Made by a program: the position numbers and the translations under genes. A stretch of DNA of 64,000 bases from Dechloromonas sp. HYN0024 (GTDB lineage: Bacteria; Pseudomonadota; Gammaproteobacteria; Burkholderiales; Rhodocyclaceae): positions 3,046,001 to 3,110,000 of the forward strand of contig NZ_CP031842.1 of assembly GCF_003441615.1 (NCBI RefSeq), given 5' to 3'. Below the pieces are notes generated by a model. That model ran no database searches. It was not told the origin of the DNA and was given only the letters and a program-made list of their open reading frames with translations. Positions 22,023 through 31,075 of the stretch are shown in pieces; within the stretch, counting starts at the first letter, position 1; every line of letters starts with the position of its first letter.

Positions 22023-23369
22023 ATGCACATTCATATTCTCGGCATCTGCGGCACCTTCATGGGCGGCGTCGCGCAACTGGCGGTCGACTCGGGCCACAAG
22101 GTCACGGGCTGCGACGCCAACGTCTACCCGCCGATGAGCGACCAGTTACGCGAGGCTGGTATCGAACTGATCGAGGGCTTCGCTGTTGACCAGTTGGCGC
22201 TGGCACCCGATATCTTCGTCATCGGTAACGCCGTTTCGCGCGGCAACCCGCTGCTTGAAGCCATTCTCGACAAGGGCCTGCCCTATGTATCCGGGCCGCA
22301 ATGGCTGGCCGAGAACGTACTGCAAGGGCGCTGGGTGCTCGGTGTCGCCGGCACCCACGGCAAGACGACAACCGCCTCGATGCTGGCCTGGATACTTGAC
22401 GCCGCCAATATGGACCCCGGCTTCCTGATCGGTGGCGTGCCGCTCAACTTTGGCGTCTCGGCACGGCTCGGCGGCACGCCCTTCTTCGTCATCGAGGCCG
22501 ACGAATACGACACGGCCTTCTGCGATAAACGTTCCAAGTTCGTCCATTACCGTCCGCGCACCGTCGTCCTGAACAATCTCGAATTTGATCACGCCGACAT
22601 TTTCAGCGATCTGGCAGCGATCGAGACACAATTTCACCACCTCGTGCGCACCCTGCCGCAATCCGGACTGATCGTTTCCAATGCCGCCGAAGCCAGCCTC
22701 GGCCGCGTCCTCGCGCGTGGCTGCTGGACGCCGGTCGAGCCCTTCAATGACCCATCTGGCTATCACGTCACCGGCGACGACGCCCGTGGCGAACTGGTAC
22801 TGCACTCGCCCGACGGCAAGGTCCGGCGTACCGTCTGGGGCCTATCCGGCGACCACAACCGGGCCAATGCCTGCGCCGCCCTGCTTGCCGCCCGCCATGT
22901 CGGCGTGCCGCTTGAGCAGGGACTGGACGCCCTGTCCCGCTTCGTCAATGTCAAACGGCGCATGGAAGTGCGTGGTGAGGTGCGCGGCGTGACTGTCTAC
23001 GACGATTTCGCCCATCACCCGACCGCCATCGCCACCACCGTCGCCGGCCTCCGCCGCAAGGTCGGCAAGGCCCGCATCTTGGCCGTGCTCGAGCCGCGCT
23101 CGAACACCATGAAGTTGGGAACAATGACGTCACAACTGCCGGAAAGCCTGAGCGAAGTCGATATGGCCTTCTGTTACGCCGGCAATCTCGGCTGGGATGC
23201 CCGCGAGGCGCTGGCTCCCATGGGTGTACGGGCCGTCGTCGAAGACAACCTCGAGCGACTGGTGGACCAGATCGTCATCGAAGCCCAACCCGGCGACCAC
23301 ATCCTGGTCATGAGCAACGGCGGCTTCGGTGGCATTCACGGCAAGATATTGGCAGGACTGACCGAGTAG
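22023..23369 (+). CDS. mpl: UDP-N-acetylmuramate:L-alanyl-gamma-D-glutamyl-meso-diaminopimelate ligase
   Basis: Reattaches recycled murein tripeptide to UDP-MurNAc. The 448-residue Mur ligase begins MHIHILGICGTFMGG, has the ATP loop GVAGTHGKTTTASM near residue 110, the IEADEYDTAF segment and the C-terminal FVNVKRRMEVRGE and YDDFAHHPTA motifs, which fit Mpl rather than MurC. I chose ATG at 22023; the frame upstream covers the divergent promoter region. A TAAAAT at 21989-21994 is a plausible -10 site. A strong bidirectional terminator follows. Confidence 0.94.
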   Translation: MHIHILGICGTFMGGVAQLAVDSGHKVTGCDANVYPPMSDQLREAGIELIEGFAVDQLALAPDIFVIGNAVSRGNPLLEAILDKGLPYVSGPQWLAENVLQGRWVLGVAGTHGKTTTASMLAWILDAANMDPGFLIGGVPLNFGVSARLGGTPFFVIEADEYDTAFCDKRSKFVHYRPRTVVLNNLEFDHADIFSDLAAIETQFHHLVRTLPQSGLIVSNAAEASLGRVLARGCWTPVEPFNDPSGYHVTGDDARGELVLHSPDGKVRRTVWGLSGDHNRANACAALLAARHVGVPLEQGLDALSRFVNVKRRMEVRGEVRGVTVYDDFAHHPTAIATTVAGLRRKVGKARILAVLEPRSNTMKLGTMTSQLPESLSEVDMAFCYAGNLGWDAREALAPMGVRAVVEDNLERLVDQIVIEAQPGDHILVMSNGGFGGIHGKILAGLTE

Positions 23370-23388
23370 GGTCCGAAATCCAGGCACA

Positions 23389-23426
23389 AAAAAGGCGCGG
23401 CGAGGTTACCCTCCCGCGCCTTTTTG
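23389..23426. terminator. Bidirectional terminator between mpl and maeB
   Basis: A stem of GGCGCGG (23394-23400) with CCGCGCC (23414-23420), extended inside by GAGG/CCTC around a TTAC loop with one bulged base, is flanked by a run of A on the left and of T on the right. It can end both mpl (plus) and maeB (minus), which converge here. Confidence 0.9.
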
Positions 23427-23438
23427 TTGTGCTGAAAC

Positions 23439-25715
23439 TTAGCGCTCCATCGACTCCACAACCGCCAGCGCGGTCATGTTGACCAGACGGCGCACCGTTG
23501 CTGTCGAGGTCAATACGTGCACCGGACGCGCCACGCCGAGCAGGATGGGGCCGATGGTGACGCCTTCGCCACCGGTCATCTTGATCAGGTTGTACGAGAT
23601 GTTGGCCGCGTCGATGTTGGGCATGACCAGCAGATTGGCTTCGCCCTTCAGCGGGGAATCCGGGTTGGCTTCGCGGCGCAGGTCTTCATTCAGCGCCGAA
23701 TCGCCGTGCATTTCGCCATCCACCTCAAGCTCACCCGCCGACATCGCCGAAACGAGACCGGCAGCAATACTCATCTTGCGTGCCGATTCGGAGTTGCCTG
23801 AACCAAAGTTGGAGTGCGAGAGTAGCGCCACTTTCGGATTGCTGCCGAAACGCTTCACTTGCTCGGCTGCCATCATGGTCATTTCGGCAATTTCCTGAGC
23901 ATTCGGGTTCTCATTCACATGCGTATCGCAGATGAAGAGCGAACGTCCCGGCAGCATCAGGTAGTTCATGGCGGCCAGGGTGCTGACCCCGGGACGCTTG
24001 CCGATGATCTGGCTGATCACGCCGAGATGATGACTGTACTGACCGGTCATGCCGCAAATCATGCCGTCAGCGTAGCCCAGCTTGAGCAACATGGCACCGA
24101 TCACCGTCGGCTTGCGGCGCATGGCTTCCTTGGCGATGGCTGGGGTGATGCCCTGACGTGCCATGGCCTTGTGGTAGGCGGTCCAGCATTCGCGGTAACG
24201 CTCGTCGGATTCGGGATTGATGATTTCGAAATCGACGCCCGGCTTGATGCGCAGCTTGGCTTTTTCCAGGCGATGCTCGATGACCGCCGGACGCCCGATC
24301 AGCAGCGGACGGGCAAACTTTTCCTCAATGACCACTTGGGCGGCGCGCAGTACGCGCTCATCTTCACCTTCGGCGAAGATGATGCGCTTGCCCTTGGCTT
24401 GTCGGGCGGCCTGAAAAATGGCGCGCATGCCGACCCCGGTGTGATAGACGAACTCGGACAGCTTGGCCCGGTAGGCATCCCAATCGGTAATCGGACGCGT
24501 CGCCACGCCGGACTCCATCGCTGCCAGAGCAACAGCCGGGGCAATCTTGACGATCAGGCGCGGATCGAAAGGCTTGGGAATGAGATATTCCGGGCCGAAC
24601 GACAGGTCAGCGCCAGGATAGGCCATGGCCACTTCATCGGTGACTTCGGCTTCGGCCAGTTCGGCAATGGCGCGCACCGAAGCCATCTTCATCTCTTCGG
24701 TAATACGCGTCGCACCCACATCGAGCGCCCCACGGAAGATGAACGGGAAGCAGAGGACGTTATTGACCTGGTTCACATAGTCGGAGCGGCCGGTAGCGAT
24801 AATGGCATCCGGGCGAACCTCCTGAACCAGTTCGGGCATGATTTCCGGCGTCGGGTTGGCCAGGGCGAAGACCATCGGCTTTTCAGCCATGCTCTTGACC
24901 ATGTCCTGCTTGACCACGCCGGCAGCCGACAGACCGAGGAAGATGTCGGCACCAACCATGGCATCAGCCAGCGTCCGCTGCTCGGTATTCTGGGCGTAGC
25001 GGGCCTTGGTTTCATCCATGCCACCGGGGCGACCGACGTAGATGACCCCCTTGGAGTCACAAATGGTGATGTTCTCGCGCTTGACGCCAAGTTCGCACCA
25101 CAAATTGACACACGAGATGGCTGCCGCGCCCGCTCCTGATACGACTACCTTGACCTCATCGATCTTCTTGTCGACGACCTTCAAGCCGTTGAGCATGGCG
25201 GCACCGGAAATGATGGCGGTACCGTGCTGATCATCGTGGAAGACCGGAATATTCATCCGCTCCTTGAGCTTCTCTTCGATATAGAAGCATTCCGGTGCCT
25301 TGATGTCTTCCAGATTGATGCCACCAAGCGTCGGCTCAAGGGCGGCGATCATGTCAATCAGCTTGTCCGGATCGTTTTCGGCGAGTTCGATATCGAATAC
25401 ATCAATGCCGGCGAATTTCTTGAACAGGCAACCCTTGCCTTCCATGACCGGCTTGGAGGCGAGCGGGCCGATGTTGCCGAGACCGAGGACGGCGGTGCCG
25501 TTGGTCACGACACCAACCAGATTGGCCCGCGAGGTATACCAGGCTGCCGTTGCCGGATCTTCGACAATCGCATCGCAGGCCGCCGCAACACCGGGGGAAT
25601 AAGCCAGGGCAAGGTCACGCTGGTTGGTCAGACCCTTGGTCGGGCGAACTGAAATTTTGCCCGGAGTGGGCCAGCGATGGTATTCGAGAGCGGCTTCGCG
25701 CAGATCCTTTTCCAC
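23439..25715 (-). CDS. maeB: NADP-dependent malic enzyme with C-terminal phosphotransacetylase-like domain
   Basis: Oxidatively decarboxylates malate to pyruvate, making NADPH. The 758-residue protein has the malic enzyme domain in its first 430 residues ([23 protein letters not shown] and the dinucleotide loop [14 protein letters not shown]) and a phosphotransacetylase-like domain after that, which in homologs binds acetyl-CoA as a regulator. The start is GTG at 25715, with AGGAG five bases upstream. It stands alone, between a terminator and the nickel permease. In this kind of organism it would supply NADPH when cells grow on acetate or propionate. Confidence 0.95.
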   Translation of the reverse strand: MEKDLREAALEYHRWPTPGKISVRPTKGLTNQRDLALAYSPGVAAACDAIVEDPATAAWYTSRANLVGVVTNGTAVLGLGNIGPLASKPVMEGKGCLFKKFAGIDVFDIELAENDPDKLIDMIAALEPTLGGINLEDIKAPECFYIEEKLKERMNIPVFHDDQHGTAIISGAAMLNGLKVVDKKIDEVKVVVSGAGAAAISCVNLWCELGVKRENITICDSKGVIYVGRPGGMDETKARYAQNTEQRTLADAMVGADIFLGLSAAGVVKQDMVKSMAEKPMVFALANPTPEIMPELVQEVRPDAIIATGRSDYVNQVNNVLCFPFIFRGALDVGATRITEEMKMASVRAIAELAEAEVTDEVAMAYPGADLSFGPEYLIPKPFDPRLIVKIAPAVALAAMESGVATRPITDWDAYRAKLSEFVYHTGVGMRAIFQAARQAKGKRIIFAEGEDERVLRAAQVVIEEKFARPLLIGRPAVIEHRLEKAKLRIKPGVDFEIINPESDERYRECWTAYHKAMARQGITPAIAKEAMRRKPTVIGAMLLKLGYADGMICGMTGQYSHHLGVISQIIGKRPGVSTLAAMNYLMLPGRSLFICDTHVNENPNAQEIAEMTMMAAEQVKRFGSNPKVALLSHSNFGSGNSESARKMSIAAGLVSAMSAGELEVDGEMHGDSALNEDLRREANPDSPLKGEANLLVMPNIDAANISYNLIKMTGGEGVTIGPILLGVARPVHVLTSTATVRRLVNMTALAVVESMER

Positions 25716-25836
25716 GGATTCTCCTGAGAATTTTGGTAGTGGGGAAAACCGGTTAGATTACTCCAATCGTTGCGCCGCTGGAAGTGTAATTCATAATTAC
25801 GGGACAGAATCCGTGACTTTTCGCTGCTTTGAAGGA

Positions 25837-25870
25837 CGCCTCAGGCGGCAGCCGGCTGCCGCCTGAGGCG
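25837..25870. repeat. Perfect 34-bp palindrome across the nickel permease stop codon
   Basis: The arms CGCCTCAGGCGGCAGCC (25837-25853) and GGCTGCCGCCTGAGGCG (25854-25870) are exact reverse complements with no spacer. The stop codon and last nine or so codons of the permease are inside it. As RNA it would fold into a very stable hairpin of about 15 pairs. No T-run follows in either direction, so if it ends transcription it would not be a classical terminator. Confidence 0.7.
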
Positions 25871-26650
25871 CAGGGCAACGAAATAGCTGAGCGCGATAAT
25901 CGACACCAGCAAAGCGCCAAACATCAGCTCCCTGCCCTCGCTCCACGCATCAACTGCCGGCAAAAGCATTTTCGCCGCGCCAAAAGCGGCCACCAGCAGA
26001 CTGATGCCGGCAACGACCAGCCCCATGACCCGGGACGCAATCAGCGCCACCTGATCAGCCCGGGCAATCAGGCGAGCGATCCACAAGCCGTTCGCACCAT
26101 CAGTCAGCATCATGCCTAGCATGAAGAGCAGGGCAAGCACCAGCGCGTGCCCCCAGCCACCGAACTGTGTCGCCGCAAGGGCAAAGAAGGCAGCCTGCGT
26201 GAGCGTATCGAAGGAAAGTGCAAACAGGGCACCAACCAGCGCGATCAGCGCCGGATGCGAAACGTTACGCAGACTACCCAGAAGGCGCCCCTTGAGGCCG
26301 ACCGGCTGGACCATTTCATGCGACTTTGCGGCAAGCACGGCAGCCAGATTGAGGCTACCCAAGGCAATCAGAAAGGCAATCGAAATGACCGCCCCCAAGG
26401 TACCAAACCATTCCGGCACCACCCACCGCCCGGCCAGCGCTGAAACGCCCAGCGCAATGGCCATGACAACGGTGCCGTGACCGAGCGAGAACAGGGTGCC
26501 GCAATAGCGCGCCATGTCCGGACGGGACCGGGCGTTGTAGCGTGTCAATCCATCGATAGTCGCCAGATGATCGGCATCAAAGCCGTGCTTCATGCCAAGC
26601 ACGAAGGTCAGGATCATCAAGGAGAGCCAGTCGGCGGGGAGGGTTTCCAT
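25841..26650 (-). CDS. Nickel/cobalt permease (NiCoT, HoxN/NixA family)
   Basis: A membrane permease of about 269 residues with roughly eight hydrophobic helices. The family signature H-x4-DH is present in KHGFDADHLATID near residue 22 and binds Ni2+ or Co2+; a second conserved block is SLGHGTVV. I chose the ATG at 26650 (METLPADWLSLM), since the 35 residues upstream in frame are polar and unlike the family. It is shorter than typical 330-350 residue NiCoTs. Its place next to the hyp genes suggests that it supplies nickel to hydrogenase; cobalt for B12 is the alternative. Confidence 0.85.
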   Translation of the reverse strand: METLPADWLSLMILTFVLGMKHGFDADHLATIDGLTRYNARSRPDMARYCGTLFSLGHGTVVMAIALGVSALAGRWVVPEWFGTLGAVISIAFLIALGSLNLAAVLAAKSHEMVQPVGLKGRLLGSLRNVSHPALIALVGALFALSFDTLTQAAFFALAATQFGGWGHALVLALLFMLGMMLTDGANGLWIARLIARADQVALIASRVMGLVVAGISLLVAAFGAAKMLLPAVDAWSEGRELMFGALLVSIIALSYFVALRLRRQPAAA

Positions 26651-26861
26651 GGGTTCAAGTCGGAAATTACAGCCATCTTGATACAAAGGTGCCGGCTGAT
26701 CAATGCGCCGTTGCTTCTTTTCAGCCCAGGTCAAATGAACGCTGTCAAAGCCCATCGAAAAAGCAGGAACGGGAAATGCTTGGATAAACGAGCAGTTGAT
26801 CGTTCAACCTTTGCCCCCCGGGTTCCGTTATAGAACTTATGCAGCACAAGGAGGATTCATC

Positions 26862-27827
26862 ATGGCCCACACCGACATCCGACTCGCCGTCGCGGAGGAA
26901 CGCACCATCTACGACGTGGCCGCCATCGACCGCGCCATGGAAGAAGCCAACGGCAATCGCAACGAAGCCCTGGCCTGCCTCTACGACAAGATGAAGCAGC
27001 GGGGCGGCGGTCGCTTCCTGATCCGCCCGACGGGCGCCGACATGATCGATGATCTCTACGACAGTTGCCCCAATTTCAGCGATGTCATCGACGATCTGAA
27101 GAAATACGTCGCGCTGTCGGTCGCCGGCAACGAGCCAATGAGCTTTACGCCTATCCTGTTGCTTGGCGAGCCGGGTATCGGCAAAACCCATTTCGCGCGC
27201 GAATTGGCCGCCCGCCTCGGCACCGGCCATGAATTCATCTCGATGAGTTCGCTCACCGCCGGCTGGGTGCTATCCGGCGCCTCGTCACAGTGGAACAACG
27301 CCAAGCCGGGCAAAGTGGCGCACACTTTGGTGCATGGCGACTACGCCAACCCCATTGTGGTGCTCGACGAAGTCGACAAGGCCGGCGGTGATGCACGCTA
27401 CGACCCGATGGGTGCCCTCTACGGACTGCTTGAAAAAGACACGGCACGTTCCTTTAAGGACGAGTTCATCGATATCGATATCGATGCCTCACACATCCTG
27501 TGGGTAACGACCGCCAACGATGAACGATCGATTCCCGAACCGATCCTCAACCGCATGAACGTCTACGAAGTGCCGCGCCCCGACCACGATGCCGCTATCA
27601 GCATCGCTGCTGCACTGTATCGGGACATCGTCAGCCAGCACGACTGGGGGTTCCCGCAGGAAGCCGACGAAGCGGTGCTCGAGCGCCTCGGCTCCATGCC
27701 CCCCCGCGACATGCGCAAACGCCTGTTAGCCGCCTTTGGCACCGCCAAACTGGAAGGCCGTAACTGGCTGGAAGGCCGTGACTTCGAGCAAACCCGGATG
27801 GGCCGGAGCCGGAAAATCGGGTTCTGA
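26862..27827 (+). CDS. Orphan Lon-like AAA ATPase (no protease domain)
   Basis: A 322-residue protein with a single AAA module: Walker A GEPGIGKTHFA near residue 103, Walker B VVLDEVDKAG near residue 164, sensor-1 TTANDE near residue 210 and an arginine-finger region PILNRMNVYEVP. These segments resemble the Lon ATPase domain, but there is no N-terminal Lon domain and no Ser/Lys protease part. The N-terminal 90 residues are unrecognised. AAGGAGG precedes the ATG at 26862. It is transcribed alone, divergent from the permease and converging on nhaA. Function unknown; a chaperone or remodelling ATPase is a guess. Confidence 0.75.
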   Translation: MAHTDIRLAVAEERTIYDVAAIDRAMEEANGNRNEALACLYDKMKQRGGGRFLIRPTGADMIDDLYDSCPNFSDVIDDLKKYVALSVAGNEPMSFTPILLLGEPGIGKTHFARELAARLGTGHEFISMSSLTAGWVLSGASSQWNNAKPGKVAHTLVHGDYANPIVVLDEVDKAGGDARYDPMGALYGLLEKDTARSFKDEFIDIDIDASHILWVTTANDERSIPEPILNRMNVYEVPRPDHDAAISIAAALYRDIVSQHDWGFPQEADEAVLERLGSMPPRDMRKRLLAAFGTAKLEGRNWLEGRDFEQTRMGRSRKIGF

Positions 27828-27844
27828 ACAGTCTGCATTCCCGG

Positions 27845-29017
27845 CTAATCTGACGATTCCGGCACCCGTCCGGAATACTTAAGCCAGAGATAGCCAAGCC
27901 CACCGGCCGCCAGCGAGGCGAGCAGGATAGCCATTTTTGAGGCATTGACGAGGTTCGCGCTACCGGCGAAAGCCAGGTTGGCAATAAAGATCGACATGGT
28001 GAAGCCAATGCCGCCCAACAGGCCGGCACCGATGATGTGAGACCAGCGCAGATCGCCCGGCATACGACAGAGGCCCAAGTTAACAGCGAGCAGGCATGCC
28101 AGAACGATGCCAAGTGGTTTGCCGACCAGCAGCCCGCCGATAATGCCGGCACTATTGCTGGCCAGGAGTTCCTGCTCCCAGCCGCTGGCGACGACGATGC
28201 CGGTATTGGCCAGCGCAAAAACGGGCAACACGAAAAAAGCCACCGGCCGGTGCAAGCCATGCTCCAGTCGATGCGACGGCGAGGAATCATCCTCGGCTCG
28301 CCCTGAAAACGGGATGGCAAAGGCCAGCAAGACTCCGGCGATCGTCGCGTGTACGCCGGATTTCAGCATCAGGAACCACATCAGCGCCCCGCCCAGCAGA
28401 AAGGGGATCAAGGACATGACACGCAGGCGATTGAGTACGACGAGCAGGGCAAAAACAGCCAGCGCTGCCATCAGGAAGCCTGGGGAGAACTGTGCGGTAT
28501 AGAAAACCGCGATGACGACAATCGCGCCCAGATCGTCCATAACCGCCAGCGCCGTCAGGAAAACCTTGAGTGAGACAGGTACCCGACTGCCCAGCAAAGC
28601 CAGTACGCCGAGCGCAAAGGCAATGTCGGTGGCCATCGGGATTCCCGCCCCGGCCTGGGTCGGCGTATCGGCATTCAGGGCGAAATGAATCCCTGCCGGC
28701 ACGACAATACCGCCGATGGCAGCAACGATAGGGAGCAAGGCATTCCTGAAATTGGACAACTCGCCAACATACAGTTCGCGCTCCAGTTCAAGCCCGACGA
28801 ACAGGAAAAAGACCGCCATCAGCGCATCGTTGGCCCAGTGTTCAAGACTCAGCCCGAGAACACGGCTGTGCCAGAAATCCAGATACGCCGGCCCCAGCGC
28901 TGAATTGGCCACGATCAATGAGAGAGCGGTACAGACAATCAGGACGATCCCGCTCGATTTTTCCGACTCAAAAAAACGATTGAACGTATTTGAAAGTCTT
29001 ATCTGATGGCTGGTCAT
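27845..29017 (-). CDS. nhaA: Na+/H+ antiporter NhaA
   Basis: Inner-membrane antiporter that exports Na+ in exchange for protons. The 390-residue protein has about twelve helices; the sodium-binding aspartate pair is in LAVMDDLGAIVVIAVFY, and the N terminus (FNRFFESEKSSGIVL) and NADTPTQAGAGIPMATDIAFALG match the family. I chose ATG at 29017: it overlaps the hypX stop codon as ATGA, so nhaA is translationally coupled to hypX. That linkage is unusual. It ends next to the converging AAA ATPase gene. Confidence 0.95.
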   Translation of the reverse strand: MTSHQIRLSNTFNRFFESEKSSGIVLIVCTALSLIVANSALGPAYLDFWHSRVLGLSLEHWANDALMAVFFLFVGLELERELYVGELSNFRNALLPIVAAIGGIVVPAGIHFALNADTPTQAGAGIPMATDIAFALGVLALLGSRVPVSLKVFLTALAVMDDLGAIVVIAVFYTAQFSPGFLMAALAVFALLVVLNRLRVMSLIPFLLGGALMWFLMLKSGVHATIAGVLLAFAIPFSGRAEDDSSPSHRLEHGLHRPVAFFVLPVFALANTGIVVASGWEQELLASNSAGIIGGLLVGKPLGIVLACLLAVNLGLCRMPGDLRWSHIIGAGLLGGIGFTMSIFIANLAFAGSANLVNASKMAILLASLAAGGLGYLWLKYSGRVPESSD

Positions 29018-30702
29018 GCCGGCACTTTCCAGTCTAGGTCGCGATGCCGGGCAAGGTGACGGGGTGTCCACGAGTGCGCCGAACGGGAGACGAAATGATA
29101 GCGTGCGACATGGTACGAGGGGTCAAAGCCGTAGAAATTGCGGCGCATTTCGTTCAACTCTTCAGCACGGTAGTCGGCCAGTGGTTTGGCCGCCTCGTCG
29201 CCTTGCCGCCTTGCCTGTTTGGCCGCGAGCTGTTGGGTGAAATCACTGGCTGCCGCAAGTTCAGCCGCCCGGCGCGCCACATCAATGGCAAAACCGTGAC
29301 CCGGCAGGCAGGCGTCGTAGAAGCCCAGCCTTACCGCTTCCGGCGCGGTCATCGGCAAGCGGTGGCGCATGATGGCCCGGGCGCCTTCCTCGCCGACGCG
29401 CGGTGGCAGGAGGTAAGTCCAGAACTCTGAACCATACAGGTTGCCCATGTTTTTGTAGTGCGGATTGAGCATCACCCCATCGCGGACCCAGACAAAATCG
29501 GCAGCGCGGGCCAGGAAACACCCGCCTGCGCCGGCATTGCCGCCCACTGCAGCCACGGTCAACTGGGTTTCGCAGCACAAAATAGCCTCCGCCAGATCAT
29601 CGATGGCATTGATGTTGGCCCACGACTCGTCGGGTGGACTTTCAGCCGCCTCGATGGTGTTGAGATGGATGCCGTTCGACCAGAAATCGCTGCCCCCACG
29701 CAGCACGATGACGCGTGTTGGCCGGCTGCTCGCCCAGCGGAAAGCCTCGGTCAGACGCCGACACTGTGACGTGCTCATGGCCCCGTTGTAGAACTCAAAG
29801 CTGAGGAATCCGACAGCGTTTCCATTCCAATCGGCCTCTTCGTAGCTGATGTCCTGCCAGGTCGGCGTCGGTGATTTCCACAGGCCGGCTAGCGGCAACT
29901 CGGGCAATTTTTCCGCATCAGGCATAGCCAGCGTCGCCGGTAGCTTGATGCCGCCGGCCGGCTTGATGTGACCAAGCCATACGGCACCATCAACGGTCGC
30001 CCGGCAGATAGCCGTTTCACGGCGCCCCAGCAAACATCCCGGCGGACCTTTCAGCGTAGCTTCCGGCCAGGCGTCAAAGAGGTGACAAGGCTGCCCGAAC
30101 AGCCTGTCGGCGACGCCGGGAAAGCCATCCGCCGCATGCAATTTGGCCAGAATGGCGGCACTGCTTTCGTGCTGCCAATCGATGGCGCGATCAGCCTGCC
30201 CAATCAGGCCATGGGCTTCTTCCGGCACACGCTTCGGGAGGTAATATGCCCGCAATTTGCGCTCAACGGCAGAAAGCACGGCTTGGACGGCCATTTCGGT
30301 AATTTCATGACGATAGATTGACGACTTCCGGCCCGTCCGCATCGGGAACAACGCCGAAGCCCACACCGGCCCGGCATCCATCTCGGCCTCGGCCTGCAAT
30401 ACCGTGACCCCCCATTGCCGGACACCTTGCTGGACTGCCCAGTCGAGCGCTGACGGCCCGCGATCACCCGCCGGACCTGGATGAACGATCAGGCAGCAAT
30501 AGCGCGACCAGATCGACTCGGAAATGGCCCGCTTGAGAAACGGCGCAATGATCAGATCAGGACGAAACAAGGCCACCGCTTCTTCAGTCACAGAATCGGC
30601 AATATCAAACTCGATACTGAGGTCGTGGCGGCGCGACGCCAATTCAGCATAGAGACGCTGGGTCAGGCCGTTGAAGCTGTGGGTGAGCAGGAGAATTCTC
30701 AT
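29014..30702 (-). CDS. hypX: Hydrogenase maturation factor HypX (HoxX)
   Basis: HypX releases CO from a formyl group (formyl-tetrahydrofolate) for the CO ligand of the [NiFe] centre under aerobic conditions. The 562-residue protein has an N-terminal formyltransferase-like domain (HPGPAGDRGPSALDWA near residue 73) and a C-terminal crotonase-like domain (WSNGIHLNTIEAAE, AAVGGNAGAGG, MLNPHYKNMGNLYGSE), which is the HypX architecture. The ATG at 30702 follows an AT-rich 160-base gap. It is on the same strand as the hyp operon but separated from hypE by a small oppositely oriented ORF. Its stop overlaps the nhaA start. Confidence 0.95.
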   Translation of the reverse strand: MRILLLTHSFNGLTQRLYAELASRRHDLSIEFDIADSVTEEAVALFRPDLIIAPFLKRAISESIWSRYCCLIVHPGPAGDRGPSALDWAVQQGVRQWGVTVLQAEAEMDAGPVWASALFPMRTGRKSSIYRHEITEMAVQAVLSAVERKLRAYYLPKRVPEEAHGLIGQADRAIDWQHESSAAILAKLHAADGFPGVADRLFGQPCHLFDAWPEATLKGPPGCLLGRRETAICRATVDGAVWLGHIKPAGGIKLPATLAMPDAEKLPELPLAGLWKSPTPTWQDISYEEADWNGNAVGFLSFEFYNGAMSTSQCRRLTEAFRWASSRPTRVIVLRGGSDFWSNGIHLNTIEAAESPPDESWANINAIDDLAEAILCCETQLTVAAVGGNAGAGGCFLARAADFVWVRDGVMLNPHYKNMGNLYGSEFWTYLLPPRVGEEGARAIMRHRLPMTAPEAVRLGFYDACLPGHGFAIDVARRAAELAAASDFTQQLAAKQARRQGDEAAKPLADYRAEELNEMRRNFYGFDPSYHVARYHFVSRSAHSWTPRHLARHRDLDWKVPA

Positions 30703-30861
30703 AACCTACACTTCTTTACCAATTTATGCCAATGCCATTTTTCGATGTGGAACAATGGTTTGGATGAGATTTCGAAACTTTCCAGGTTTATCAGAGCCAT
30801 TCGCAAGCTTTATACGATATATGACTTTAGTTAGCATCGGGCACCTACTTGGAGAATGACA

Positions 30862-31068
30862 GTGCACAGAGAAGGAAAGCGTGGCAAGCCTCGGAATCAT
30901 CAGGCTAGCCGCGAGCCCCGCCCCGAGTACATCGCCGCCGTCCGCCACCTCGATGGCCGAAGCGAGATTTTCTACATCCGGTACGCCGATGATCTGGATG
31001 ACGCACGCGAACTGGTCATGGCCGAAGTCGGCAAGGTGCAATCCGTAGTGATCGCCCAGCGCCACTGA
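30862..31068 (+). CDS. Small basic protein of unknown function between hypE and hypX
   Basis: A 68-residue ORF on the plus strand, opposite to the hyp genes. It has a basic N terminus (REGKRGKPRNHQASREPRP) and a C-terminal half that looks like a folded alpha/beta unit (YIAAVRHLDGRSEIFYIRY and DDARELVMAEVGKVQSVVIAQ). GGAG at 30851-30854 has good spacing to the GTG at 30862; the ATG at 30856 is too close to it. AT-rich sequence upstream would suit a promoter. I do not recognise it. It may be real, because both codon use and position (it fills a gap and ends eight bases before the hypE stop) are good. Confidence 0.55.
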   Translation: MHREGKRGKPRNHQASREPRPEYIAAVRHLDGRSEIFYIRYADDLDDARELVMAEVGKVQSVVIAQRH

Positions 31069-31075
31069 GCGGGGC

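Noticed and set aside
23859..25139. 426-residue ORF on the plus strand opposite maeB
   Set aside because: Antisense shadow of maeB with typical His/Gly/Asp-rich composition.
25716..25733. Dyad ATTCTC/GAGAAT over the maeB ribosome binding site
   Set aside because: With only two bases between arms the RNA hairpin would have about five weak pairs; it may be chance.
26755..26860. Longer N terminus or separate small gene upstream of the nickel permease
   Set aside because: The extra 35 residues in frame are polar and precede a natural start at 26650; the other frames hold no gene-like ORF.
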